From positions 21,668,742 through 21,732,741 of the forward strand of contig NC_045141.1 of assembly GCF_008831285.2 (NCBI RefSeq): a stretch of 64,000 nucleotides of DNA, read 5' to 3'. Positions 36,111-51,192 of this stretch are shown piece by piece. The position numbers and the translations under genes are program-made. Every line of letters begins with the position of its first letter. The first letter of the stretch is position 1. Source of the stretch: Nymphaea colorata (lineage: Eukaryota > Streptophyta > Magnoliopsida > Nymphaeales > Nymphaeaceae). The notes beneath the pieces were generated by a model, which made no database searches, was not told where the DNA came from, and was given only the letters and a program-made list of their open reading frames with translations.

Positions 36111-36300
36111 GTTTGCAGTTGGTGGAGGGTCTTGGGCTTGGGCGAGCACATTAAGCAACAGACTACCTTCTCTCATTTCTCTATGAACATGGCTCTTAAC
36201 ATTGCGAGGATCTTTCAATACATATGGCGTCGATGTCTTGGAGCATGACTACCAGTCGCTGTTTTTCACTCGATCAACCATGTTGGTGCCCATTAACTGA
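36111..36300 (+). pseudogene. Terpene synthase last-exon relic, copy 0
   Basis: It is similar to the better-preserved copies at 40.5, 46.9 and 52.5 kb: NMALNIARIFQY, then LNPTYNVMYHHVIK as the translated 3' end. It is strongly decayed and lacks the 5' half of the exon, which FB2 replaces. Confidence 0.5.
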
Positions 36301-36370
36301 ATCCTACTTATAATGTTATGTATCATCATGTAATAAAGTGGATACATTAATATGTCTATCTCTGTTTCTC

Positions 36371-40164
<3,794 letters not shown>

Positions 40165-40535
40165 TGCATTGTTTTTCACCATGGAAGGCCACCATGAGCC
40201 TTAGTTACACAATGTATAGAACAACCTTAAATAGTTGAAGTTCCTATAATCTTGGTAACGATAAACATGAGAAACTAAATCTGATTTTTGTGGAAAGATT
40301 TTCTTTTCCCTTTATCATTAACTTGCTGAGATTTTTTCCTTGAATTGCTCTAGAACAGTTGCCTTTCAACATTATCGTTAACACACTATAATCTTGGCAA
40401 CGATAAACATGAGAAACTAAATCTAATTTTTATGGAAAGATTTTTTTTCCTTTATCATTAATTTTGATTGATCTTGTAAGAATTTTTTCCTTAAATCTCT
40501 TTAAAACGGTTATCTTTCAACCTTGACATTAACAG

Positions 40536-40802
40536 AACGAGACAAGGGTAGTGGAGGAGCAAGGATGACAACACATAAGGGACTTGCTAAAGTATGCATG
40601 GAGGATGCTGAACACGGAGCAGCTCACGTCATAGTAGCAACAATAACAAACCGTCTTCTCTCGTTCCTTCATGAACGTGGCTCTCAACATTGTGAGGTTC
40701 TCCCAGTGCCTGTACGACTATGAACATGGCCTTGGTGTCTTGGAGCATGAGTCCTTGTGCCGTGTCTACTCTCTTACTGCTGAGCCCATCCAAACTGCCT
40801 GA
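40536..40802 (+). pseudogene. Terpene synthase last exon, copy A (broken)
   Basis: An AACAG acceptor precedes text that translates to a terpene synthase C-terminus: E-E-Q-x-x-x-H-I-R-D-L-L-K-Y-A-W, then SRSFMNVALNIVRFSQCLYD, YEHGLGVLEHES, VYSLTAEPIQTA and a stop at 40800. The family signatures are EEQA..I..Li..AWk.LN, the ALN.aRv.q..Y helix and DG.GV. In-frame stops near 40550 and 40625-40640 break it, and no upstream exons with DDxxD are present. Confidence 0.7.
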
Positions 40803-40919
40803 GCAAATCACCAGGCGTTGTTTCTCACTTTCAACCATGTTGGTGCCCATCAACTGAATCCTACTTATGATGCTATGTATCATCATGTAATAAAATAGAT
40901 ACATTAATACATTAAATTT

Positions 40920-40959
<40 letters not shown>

Positions 40960-41705
40960 TGTATGCACACTGTCTTAATTTGTCTGCGTACGTGCTTCCA
41001 ATCTCACCTTTACTGTCATTAGAACTATTTGGATTTAAATGAATGGTGTTCTTGTTTGGCACCTTGAACAAAAAACTAATTCAGTAAAAATACAGATCTT
41101 GTACAAATTGGTCTAGGTTTATATCAATATAAAAGGCAAAATTAACAAAACGTATATATACGTAACGACCACTTATTATTTTTACTCAAACTTTATTAAT
41201 TTTTATGTTTTACACAATGGAAATCAACACAAAAGTGAATTTTATAAGCTTAAAAGGATGTTATTGACTCTTAAGATCTTATTTCCACATTGCTACGCCA
41301 CTTTAGGTAGATTTCTATTATTTTGATGACCAAAATTCATGTCTACATTTTGTCCAAAAAAGGTATAAAATGTTAAAGAGGGCAACACTGGATTTCCCAA
41401 GCATTAACTTCCATAATTCATGTCCAAAGAAAACAAAAAGTGCCTCTCCAAAAGAACTTGACAGGTGCAAAAAGCAAGAGGAGAGACGACTCCTTCACTG
41501 CTACACATGTCGATGATGCAATTCAATGGTAAAAAAAAAATGCAGATGGCAAATCCTCTAATAATTAAAATCATTTTACAGATATAGACAGTTCTGAAAC
41601 TACATTACACAACACTCTCCCTTTAGCATATGTGCAGAAAAAAATGATCTGAACCACCCACCTTTCGTCGGCGACCGGACACCTCCTTCTCCACCACCAT
41701 CACTA

Positions 41706-42090
41706 CCAAGGTTCACAGCGAGACTCCCCCCAAGACCTCAGCAATAATGGTAGGAGTCTCGGCGTGGGAGTACACCGCCTCTCTCACCCTCTTTAGCACC
41801 TCCAACTTGAAGGCCCTCTTCTCCCTTTGCCTCAGCCCCTGCTCCACATCCAACTGTATAGCAAACTTGGCCACGCACCCATCAAATGGGTGTTGCTCCA
41901 ACCACCCCTCCTCCTCCTCCTTCATAGAAGGGTCGCCACCATCTCCACAAGGAGTGAAGAAATCTTGCATTTCTTCACCACTTGCACTGTCCAGCTCTTT
42001 CTCTTTACCATGCCCGCAAGATTTTGACCTCTGCAAGAGCACCAGCTTTCTTACCAGATCCTCCTCCATCATGGCCTCGATTGCCTCCTT
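41706..42090 (-). pseudogene. ARM-repeat-like gene fragment, copy A (antisense, 3' coding part)
   Basis: The - strand reads MMEEDLVRKLVLLQRS, an acidic linker, then EEGWLEQHPFDGCVAKFAIQ, REKRAFKLEVLKRVREAV and a stop. Together with the longer copy C this resembles the C-terminus of a plant ARM-repeat superfamily protein of unknown function. The fragment is fused at CTTT (42088-42091) to UVH1 intron 2 sequence on the opposite strand. It is open but has no 5' part. Confidence 0.55.
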
Positions 42091-43056
42091 TCGCGGATCT
42101 AATAATCAGCTCTTGCATGGCTGCAAAATTTCATTTTCCTCTAATTTTAGCACTTCTGTTTCTTGTCTCCATGTGTTGTGCATTTCATGTTTCTATCTCT
42201 TAATTTGTTGAAACCAATATTGTCTAAGATCTTAAAAACATGCCTGCAGCATTTTTCTGAGATGAATTTTCTTTGATACATGGATATTACTGTGGGTGTT
42301 GGCAAAATTTATGTTATGTTATCAACGGGGGTATGCGATGTTTAAAAAATGGAGTATCACTGTTAACTTCTTTAATCTTTTCGACCCCAAATGTTAAGTA
42401 CATAACTTAGTGGCTTATCACTTTTTTTCTTTTGGTACGTGTCCTTCGATCAATCCACACTGTGTCCATCCATTCAAGTAAGTACTTTTGTTGGCAGGGA
42501 GTGCTTGAAGAAATGGAAAACGAAATGAAAAATCAGGCGCTTTCAGGCAAAGGTGCTTTCTCAAATTTGCTTCCAAATCTGAGTTCCTGGTTTGTGTAAG
42601 GTTTGGCTTTTATGATCTATGGATTGCTCAAGTGTTGTTTACTCTAACTGGCAACTGTTGTTATCTTATAGATTTCTGCTGTGAGAAACTGTCAAAGGCT
42701 CGACATTTTTTCGATGAATTATTAAAACCTTAAAATTGTTGAATGCGAGGGTCAGTTAGAAACCAAGAATTTAGGCTGTTTGTCTCTGACTCCATCTATC
42801 ATTGATCTGCAAAGGGAGTTGCTTTTGCATGGTTTATCTTCTTCATCTACGAATCAGTTTCATGCTGTGGGTAGGAGTTCTAATTTTTTTCGGATTTGTA
42901 GGTCATGAATGAAGAGTGGGAGAAGTATTTAGCAGGAAGGATAGAGTTGCATGGATTAAGAACACAAAGCAAAGGAAGAAAAAACCTGCAGGGCTTGGCA
43001 TATTAAATGGGACAGTCCCAGCAGGGCCAATCCAATGGAAACTACTGAAACTGGTA
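42088..43056 (+). pseudogene. Rearranged UVH1 fragment, copy A
   Basis: It is collinear with 13644-14105 of UVH1 and then jumps to 14673-15170. The jump removes 567 bases, including most of exon 3 and the start of intron 3, at a shared AAGG. Exon 3 begins at 42498 but is cut after about 18 codons. The exon 4 start at about 42901 keeps [19 protein letters not shown] but then loses bases in the lysine-rich stretch and is out of frame. It is non-functional. Confidence 0.9.
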
Positions 43057-43130
43057 ACCCTAAAAGTTCGAGATCGCATTTTGTGTGCCGAATAAGTACA
43101 CTGGATCAAACTGGTAACCCTAAAAGTTCG

Positions 43131-45063
43131 TATTTGGATGATTAAAAAAAAAAAGGACTTAGAATTGAGTTCGAGATCGCATTAACGTAACGTATAGTCA
43201 TCTTTTGGACCATTTGGATGACAGCTCAAAATGAAAGACATGCAAGCAACATGACGTTTCTCAACTTATTCACAAAAAAAAAGTATTTTGATCATGTCCC
43301 TAAACACATAAATTATTTTCAATAAGTAATTAAAAATAGTAACTTTCTTAAAACTAAATTTTCTCATCCAAATACCCTGATAATTTTGTGATTTGTGTGG
43401 GAGTGTTTTTTTTTTCTTTTTTTTGTTTGAGTGGTTCATCTTTGACCAAAGGAGGGGCAACTGCCTTGTACCCATCACTTTTAGGGTTCATAAAAAACTT
43501 ATTAATGAGAAAGACAAAGGCAGACAAGGAATGGATTTCAGAGCCATCAGTGGCCGCGGAGTACGACCACCCAGAAGTTAACATCGCCAGCCCAAAGTTA
43601 CGTCAAGCACCCAAATCTTGACGTATTTATTAAACGCGCATGCATATTTAGAAAATATTCATACAAGTGCTCAACTTTACAAAAAATTATACTCATGTGG
43701 AGCCTCCATTTGAGTAAATTCAAATACTTCCTCTTTCTCCGTCTCTCTCTCTCCACATGTAATATATACTTTCTCATATGTATATATGTATTTATAGGGA
43801 GAGAAAGAGAAAAAAAAAAGTCAACATAATTTCTAGCTAATAAGTATATTTTAACTTCTCATACTGTGTTGTCAATTTTCATACTGGTGGGAAAAGCGGT
43901 TTAAGCCCGTGGCACAATTGAGTATATTTATCTTCAAATATTTGATTGTTTTTATATATATATATATATATATGTGTGTGTTCCTATGAAGCTATTGAAT
44001 TAGTGCCTAAAATTTTTAGCTCTCCTAGCCGTTTAACATAACTTGCTTGGTCTTCGTGTTGCTCGCATTAATGGGCAGTTGCCTGACAAATCACATCTGA
44101 GATAGAATTAAGGGCGATGACTGCTCTTTATTAGTATTAATGGTTTTACCTTTTCGAGGGCCCTCATCCTTTTGGCTTCAACTGGGAATGACTTAGACGA
44201 GACCAGCTTAAAAGCATTATGTGACATATTATATATTTCTAGCGGAGTTATGATATTTCTGGTTGAAGGACACTTGAGTCACTAATTCAGGTTTGGTGTG
44301 GGCATATATTTAATTTTTGAGTTATCACTATTTCATGAGCATGAAATCTTTTATAGTTAGTGTATGCAGTATCCCGCACTAGCCCTTACGTATCTCTACC
44401 ACTATTGGTATATGTGTGTATAAAACTACTTGTAGATAAAATTAAGATTAGAAGAATTGATTTAAAGATAATAAAAATCTGTAATGTTTTCTTTTACTTT
44501 TTCAATTACTTTCTTCCACATTAAATCAAAAAATTGAGCTATGATGCATCCATACTGAAAAACTTTGAGGTGAAAGCCTAAAAAAAAAGATTATCAAAAA
44601 TCTCAATGAAGATGAGAACAAAGCAGAGAATGATGGACCTTTCGACGTCTGTCCGCATGGCTCCATGCCATGATCATTATTCCCAGATACGAATTTAGTA
44701 CCGAATAAGTACATTATCCAAAGTTTCGAGTTCACACGACAAAGAATTTTTGTTTAGGATTGTTATACAGATAAGGATATGTCGTTTGGAATTATATGAA
44801 TCCAAGCTTTGACATTGAAGAGAAAATTGACATCATTAACAACTATATTAAATGAGGTTTAATTTAAATACGGATCTGAAACCGGAATTACTTACTGCAA
44901 CCAGGCACGCTAATGCAGTTACAAAATTCATAATGTATCATCTACGGTCATCGACGGACCCACCGGGTCGGGCGTCTTTCCAAATCTCTTATCCAATTAG
45001 ACAAATTAGCGAAGGCAAATGCAAACTGGATTAGTATCTAATCAGTGCCAACGAATGAGTAAT
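43131..45063. repeat. UVH1-DAHPS spacer copy in unit A
   Basis: It matches 20985-24075 but omits about 21385-22355 and 23530-23760. Shared landmarks are CCATTTGGATGACAG, GGGCCCTCATCCTTTTGGCT, GTTGTTATACAGATAAGG-like text and ACAAATTAGCGAAGGCAAAT. It ends at GTAATG and runs into the palindrome. Confidence 0.85.
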
Positions 45064-45071
45064 GCAAACAT

Positions 45072-45606
45072 GACGTGCACATTCCTGAAACTTCATTTGC
45101 TGAAAGGGAGAGTTGAGTGGGCTGATGCGATCCGAAAGGCAAGCTATTATGGACCAGAGGATGTATCGACTGCAGGTTTCTTTCCACAGAAAGGTGAGCA
45201 GGGTCAAGGTCGGAGAGCATATTGGGACATTGAAGAGGACCGACTGCAGATGCTAAGTGCAGCAATGAGTGAGTGAGGGTGGATTATCTGCACCATGTTG
45301 AAGTCCAGCCTCGCAAACTCATGCTCCACTTGGCATCTGCAGTCGGTCCTCTCCAATGTCTCAGGATGCTCTCCTACCTTGACCCTGCTCACCTTTGTGG
45401 AAGGAAACCTGCAGTCGACACATCCTCTAGTCCATAATTGCTTGCCTTTCCGATCGCATCAGCCCACTCAGCTCTCCCTTTCAGCAAATGAAGTTTCAGG
45501 AATGTGCACGTCCCCTCAATCTCTCTCAAGGAATTGTGATTGTCCCCAACACGACATCTCATTCCTTCTCACTTAACAGCATCACTCTTTCCTGATATAT
45601 TTTCAC
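45072..45606. mobile_element. Foldback element FB3a, left end missing
   Basis: The left arm from GACGTGCACATTCCTGAAAC to about 45265 pairs with the right arm ending at GTGCACGTC near 45510. The right arm continues to CTGATATATTTTCAC at 45606 with no left partner, which exists in the complete copy at 50542. The outer left 100 or so bases have been lost here. ORFs over it are mirror images. Confidence 0.85.
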
Positions 45607-46938
45607 CCTACCCATTTAAAAGTCTTTCCTTATCAAGAATGCTTCTCTTAGGACGCAATGAGACTCTTTAATATGACAGATAGACACCTCCAAGAGCAAA
45701 AGTTGCCTTCACCAGAGAGAAAGGTGTAGGGTTCAGACTTTGAGTTTAATTGAGATTGAAAACAAACCAGTCTCATTTTTTTGTTAGTTTTCTTTTCTTC
45801 TTGTTCGTTTAGTCCTTCTGCGAGAGATCTGGTTAGTTTTAAGCTTAGTTTTACTTTAATCGTGAATTACGGTTACAAATAGAATGCAATAAGGATAGCA
45901 TGAGTAGAAAAAGATTTCGAAAACAAAATCCCATCTAACTCTACACAAAACGAAGGACAGAGTTAGGAGGTTCACCGGCTCAATCCTTCAGTTCAGCCAC
46001 GGGTCCAGGATAGACAATCTACAAGATGGACATTCAAACGGAAATACAATATCAGAAAGCAAACCGAATCAAACGTTGATGTGAGCACCTTAAATGCGAT
46101 GTGAGCACATTGCCGCCCGATGTAATATGCTATGCCTCTTGAGTCGAGTCATATATACATTGGAGGAAAACGTTGACACAAGCTGTCGCTTGTTAAAACA
46201 AAAAACATTAGTGTTGATGCGGCAAAGGTATCGTCGGTGTAGATAGTCTTTTCTTTTCTTTTAGGACCTGCAGGAAGATCAGCCTACGTCCTTCAAGTTG
46301 AAAGAGAATAGTGTAAGCTTATTGGAACAATGAAGCTATCCCTAACTTGCCAATTAGGAAAAATTTGGAGAAATATCGGTTATTGGATGTATTGTATCGG
46401 ATGGACGATTTTAGCGTGGTGTCTGCAGCCCACTTGTGGGCTTCATTCTTCTTCGTCAAACATATACTCTGATACCAAGTTAAAAATTAAAGAAGAAGCA
46501 AAAAAAATAAAAACCAACAATGAAAAGATTTTTTTCATTAGACGTGCATGGTTTTTCACCATGGAAGGCCACCATGAGCGATGATTACACAATGCATAAA
46601 ACAAGCTTAAATAGTTGAAGTTCCTATAATCTTGGTAACGATAAACATAAGAAACTAAATCTGATTTTTGTAGAAAGTTTTTTTTTTCTCTTTATTATTA
46701 ATGTTGATTGATCTTGCTGGGATTTTTTCCTTGAATTCCTGTAGAACGGTTGCCTTTGAACGTTATCATTAACACTATAATCTTGGCGACGATAAACATG
46801 AGAAATTAAATTGGAAACTAAATCTGATTTTTGTGTAAAGATTTCTTTTTTCCTTTATCATTAATTTTGATTAATCTTGTTGGAATTCTTTCCTTAAATC
46901 TCTCTAAAATTATTGTCTTTCAACCTTATCGTTAACAG

Positions 46939-47236
46939 AATGAAACAAGGGTAGCAGAGGAGCAAGCATGACAGCCCATAAGAGACTTGCTAAAGTATGC
47001 ATGGAGGAGGCTGAACAAGGTGCAACTCTCGGCACAACAACATCATCAACAAAACGCATTCTCTCGTTCATTCATGAACGTGGCTCTGAACATTGTGAGG
47101 GTCTCTCAATGCATGTACGATTATGAAGATGGCGTTGGTGTCTTGGAGCATGAATCCATGGACTTTGCCGAGTCCATGGACATTGTGAGGGTCTCTCAGT
47201 GCATCTACTCTCTCTTTGCCGAGCCTAAGCAAACCA
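46939..47236 (+). pseudogene. Terpene synthase last exon, copy B
   Basis: After the GTTAACAG acceptor it reads NETRVAEEQA, a stop, QPIRDLLKYAWRRLNKVQLS, a degenerate proline-region equivalent, SRSFMNVALNIVRVSQCMYD, YEDGVGVLEHES and YSLFAEPKQTT. The block FAESMD..VRVSQCIYSLFAEP shows an internal duplication of IVRVSQC (also in copy C), which canonical terpene synthases lack. It is well conserved but broken and has no upstream catalytic exons. Confidence 0.75.
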
Positions 47237-48164
47237 CTAGTCACTATTTTCCACTTTCAACCATTGGTGCCCATTAATTGAATCCTACTTATAATGTTAT
47301 GTACCATCATGTAATAAAATGGGTACATTAAGACACTAAATTCAGTACCCTCTCTCTTTCTTTCTCTATCTCTCTCTCTCTCACACATGTATGCACACAA
47401 TCATAATTTGTCTGCGTATGTACTTCCAATTTCACCTTTACTATCATTAGAACTGTTTGAATTTAGATGGATTGTGTTCTTGTTTGATAACTTGAACCAA
47501 AAAACTAATTCAGTAAAAATACAGATATTGTACAAATGGGTCTAGGTCTGTATCAATATGAAAGGCATAAAAAATTAACAAAGCATATATATACATAACG
47601 ACCACTTATTATTTTAACTAAAACTTTATTAATTTTATGTTTTACATTATGGAAATCAACACAAAAGTGAGTTTTATAAGCTTAAAATGATGTTATTGAC
47701 TCTTAAGATCTTATTTCTGCATCGCTACGCCACTTTAGGTAGATTTCTACTGTTTTGATGACCGAAATTCATGTCTACATTTTGTACAAAAAAAGGTATG
47801 AAATGTTAAAGAGCGCTGTTGATAATCATTTTTTGCAAGAGACCTTCTGGATTCCCCAAGCATTAACTTTCATAATTCATGTCCAAAGAAAACAAAAAGT
47901 GCCTCTCCAAAAGAACCTCACAGGTGCAAAAAGCAATATGAGAGACAACTCCTTCATCGCTACACATGTCAAAGATGCAATTCAATGGGAAAAAATAAAT
48001 GTAGATGGCAAATCCTCTAATAGTTAAAATAATTTTACAGATCTAGATAACTCTGAAGCTACAATTACACAATACTCTCCATTTAGCATATGTGTAAAAA
48101 AAAAGATCTAAACCACCCACCGGCTGCCTGTGACCAGACACCTCCTTCTCCACCACCACCACCA

Positions 48165-48549
48165 CTAAGGTTCACGGTGAATCTCCCCACAAGACCTCAG
48201 AAATAATGGTAGCAGCCACAGCGTCGGAGTCCACCGACTCTCTCACACTTTTCAACACCTCCAGCTTGAAGGCTCTCTTCTCCCTCTTCCTCAGCCCCTG
48301 CCCCACATCCAACTGTATCGCAAACTTGGCCACGCACCCATCAAATGGGTGTTGCTCCAACCAACCCTCCTCCTCCTCCTTCATAGAAGGGTGGCCACCA
48401 TCTCCACAAGGAGTGAAGAAATCTTGCATTTCTTCACCACTTGCACTGCCTAACTCTTTCTATTCACCGTGCCCGTGAGATTTCGACCTCTGCAAGAGCA
48501 CCTGCTTCCTTACTAGATCCTCCTCCATCATGGCCTCGATTGCCTCCTT
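48165..48549 (-). pseudogene. ARM-repeat-like gene fragment, copy B (antisense)
   Basis: It is similar to copy A with a shifted 5' part: EEGWLEQHPFDGCVAKFAIQ, REKRAFKLEVLKSVRESVD, ATIISEVLWGDSP and a stop. It is joined at CTTT (48547-48550) to UVH1 intron 2 exactly as in copy A. Confidence 0.55.
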
Positions 48550-49515
48550 TCGTGGATCTAATAATCAGCTCTTGCATGGCTGCAGAATTTTATTTTCCTC
48601 TAATTTTAGCACTTCTGTTTTCTTTTCTCCATGTGTTGTGCATTTCATGTTTCTATCTCTTAATTTGTTGAAACCAATATTGTCTAAGATCTTAAAAACA
48701 TGCCTGCAGCATTTTTCTGAGATGAATTTTCTTTGATACATGGATATTACTGTGGGTGTTGGCAAAATTTTTGTTATGTTATCAACGGGAGTATGCGATG
48801 TTTACAAAATGGAGTACCACTGTTAACTTCTTTAAACTTTTCGACCCGAAAGGTTAAGTACATAACTTAGTGGCTTATCACTTTTTTTTTTGGTACGTGT
48901 CCTTCGATCAATCCACACTGTGTCCATCCATTCAAGTAAGTACTTTTGTTGGCAGGGAGTGCTTGAAGAAATGGAAAACGAAATGAAAAATCAGGCGCTT
49001 TCAGGGAAAGGTGCTTTCTCAAATTTGCTTCCAAATCTGAGTTCCTGGTTTGTGTAAAGTTTGGCTTTTATGATCTATGGATTGCTCAAGGGTTGTTAAT
49101 TCTGACTGCAACTGTTGTTATCTTATAGATTTCTGCTGTGAGAAACTGTCAAAGGCTCGACATTTTTTCGATGAATTGTTAAAACCTTTAAATTGTTGAA
49201 TGCGAGGGTCAGTTAGAAACCAAGAATTTAGGCTGTTTGTCTCTGACTCCATCTATCATTGATCTGCAAAGGGAATTGCTTTTGCATGGTTTATCTTCTT
49301 CATCTACGAATCAGTTTCATGCTATGGGTAGGTGTTCTAATTTTTTTCGGATTTGTAGGTCATGAATGAAGAGTGGGAGAAGTATTTAGCAGGAAGGATA
49401 GAGTTGCATGGATTAAGAACACAAAGCAAAGGAAGAAAGAACCGGCAGGGTTTGGCATATTAAATGGGACAGTCCCAGCAGGGCTAATCCAATGGAAACT
49501 ACTGAAACTGGTAAC
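48547..49515 (+). pseudogene. Rearranged UVH1 fragment, copy B
   Basis: It has the same structure as copy A: intron 2 end, the first 18 codons of exon 3 from 48956, the 567-base deletion at AAGG, then intron 3 and the start of exon 4 at about 49359. The exon 4 frame is broken in the lysine-rich stretch. It is non-functional. Confidence 0.9.
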
Positions 49516-49589
49516 CCTAAAAGTTCGAGATCGCATTTTTTGTGCCGAATAAGTACACTGGATCAAACTGGTAAGTGGTAACCCTAAAA

Positions 49590-50546
49590 GTTCGTATTTG
49601 GATGATTAAAAAAAAAGACTTAGAATTGATTTCGAAATTGCATTAACGTAAAGTCTAATCATGACGCTTCTCAACTTATTCACAAAAAAAATTGTATTTT
49701 GATCATGTCCATAAACACATAAATTATTTTCAACAAGTCAGTAAAAATATTAACTTTCTTAAAACTAAATTTTCTCATCCAAATACCCTTTTTTTTTTTT
49801 GGGTGTGAGTGGTTCATCTTTTACCAAAAGAGGGGCAACTGCCTTTCCCTTTACTCATCACTTTTAGGGTCATAGAAGACTTATTATTATTAAACGCGCA
49901 TGCATATTTAGAAAATATTCATACAAGTGCTCAACTTTACACAAAATTATATTCATGTGGAGCCTCGATTTGAGTAAATTCAAAGACTTCCTCTTTTCCC
50001 GTGTCTCTCTTTCTCTGCACATGCAATATATACTTTTGCAGATGTATATATGTATTTATAGGGAGAGAGAGAGAAAAAAAAGTCAACATAATTTCTTGCT
50101 AATAGGTATATTTTAACTTCTCTAATAGGTATATTTTAACTTCTCATACTGTGTTGTCAATTTTAATTTTCATACTGGTGGGGAAAGCAGTTTAAGCCCG
50201 CGGCAGGGAATTGGTGTCAACAGTTGATTTATCTTCAAATATTTGATTGTTTGTATATATATTGGTGTTTCTAAAGACATTGAAGCTGTTGAATTAGTAC
50301 CCAAAATTTTTAGCTCTGCAAGTCGTTTAACATAACTTGCTTGGTCTTTGTGATAACTTGCTTGGACTTTGTGCTGCTCACATTAATGGGCAGTTGCCTG
50401 ACAAATAAATCACATTTGAGATAGAGTTAAGAACTATGACTGCTCTTTATTAGTATTTAATGGTTTTACCTTTTTGGAGGGCCCTCATCCTTTTGGCTTC
50501 AACTGGGAATGGCATAGACGAGACCAGCTTAGAAGCATTATGTGAA
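49590..50546. repeat. UVH1-DAHPS spacer copy in unit B (short)
   Basis: It matches 20990-23055 with larger deletions than unit A, skipping from near 21375 to 22446 at TTATTAAACGCG. It ends at TGTGA, where the full palindrome begins. Confidence 0.85.
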
Positions 50547-51192
50547 AATATATCAGGAAAGAGTGATGCTGTTAAGTGAGAAGGAATGAGATGTGGTGTT
50601 GGGGACAATCACAATTCCTTGAGAGTTGATGATTAGTCAGATTGAGGGGACGTGCACATTCCTGAAACTTCATTTGCTGAAAGGGAGAGTTGAGTGGGCT
50701 GATGCGATGCGAAAGGCAAGCTATTATGGACCAGAGGATGTATCGACTGCAGGTTTCTTTCCACAGAAAGGTGAGCAGGGTCAAGGTCGGAGAGCATATT
50801 GGGACATTGAAGAGGACCGACTGCAGATGCTAAGTGCAGCAATGAGTGAGGGTGGATTTTCTGCACCATGTTGAACTCCAGCCTCGCAAACTCATGCTGC
50901 ACTTGGCATCTGCAGTCGGTCCTCTCCAATGTCTCAGTATGCTCTCCAACCTTGACCCTGCTCACCTTTGTGGAAGGAAACCTGCAGTCGACACATCCTC
51001 TGGTCCATAACTGCTTGCCTTTCGGATCGCATCAGCCCACTCAACTCTCCCTTTCAGCAAATGAAGTTTCAGGAATGTGCACGTCCCCTCAATCTGACTA
51101 ATCATCAACTCTCAAGGAATTGTGATTGTCCCCAACACGACATCTCATTCCTTCTCACTTAACAGCATCACTCTTTCCTGATATATTTTCAC
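50542..51192. mobile_element. Foldback element FB3b, complete, 651 bp
   Basis: The ends GTGAAAATATATCAGGAAAG and its exact inverse close the structure. The arms pair for about 300 bases each and leave a loop of about 48 bases (about 50850-50897). On the - strand the loop reads FARLEFNMVQKIH, which resembles the conserved LEFARLDFNMVQ helix of terpene synthases. The core GGGTCAAGGTCGGAGAGCAT is shared with FB1. No transposase is present and no clean target duplication was found. Confidence 0.88.

Larger units (their letters stand above)
33000..36370. repeat. Degraded array copy (unit 0)
   Basis: Order seen: the stretch shared with 46430-46620 and 52010-52210 (GCATGGTTTTTTACCATGGA, AGTTGAAGTTCCTATAATCT); then the stretch shared with 41080-41590 (CACTTTAGGTAGATTTCTAT and so on) interrupted by a hAT element; then a UVH1 fragment; a 108-bp piece from 28.4 kb; foldback FB2; and a terpene synthase last-exon relic. 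Compared with units A and B it lacks the ARM-gene fragment and the UVH1-DAHPS spacer, and the terpene synthase piece is at the right rather than the left. It is therefore a differently rearranged relative. Confidence 0.75.
40165..46545. repeat. Array unit A (about 6.4 kb)
   Basis: The first long unit of a tandem array. Order on the + strand: an intron-like stretch with an internal duplication (period 142 bp, about 40244 and 40386); the terpene synthase last exon; a (CT)n tract at 40921-40957; spacer; the ARM-gene fragment (antisense); the rearranged UVH1 fragment; the UVH1-DAHPS spacer copy; a truncated palindrome FB3a; and a 940-bp unique block (45607-46545) ending where unit B begins. It reads very close to unit B over shared parts. 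Confidence 0.85.

Noticed and set aside
45019-45576. Several 60-90 codon ORFs on both strands around 45.0-45.6 kb and 50.6-51.1 kb
   Set aside because: They are mirror-image readings of the FB3 palindrome; the same peptide appears on both strands because the DNA is inverted-repeated.
40165-46545. Helitron as the carrier of the captured gene fragments
   Set aside because: Gene-fragment capture fits, but I could not find a consistent TC start and hairpin-CTRR end at unit borders or a Rep/helicase. Left open for a dedicated search.
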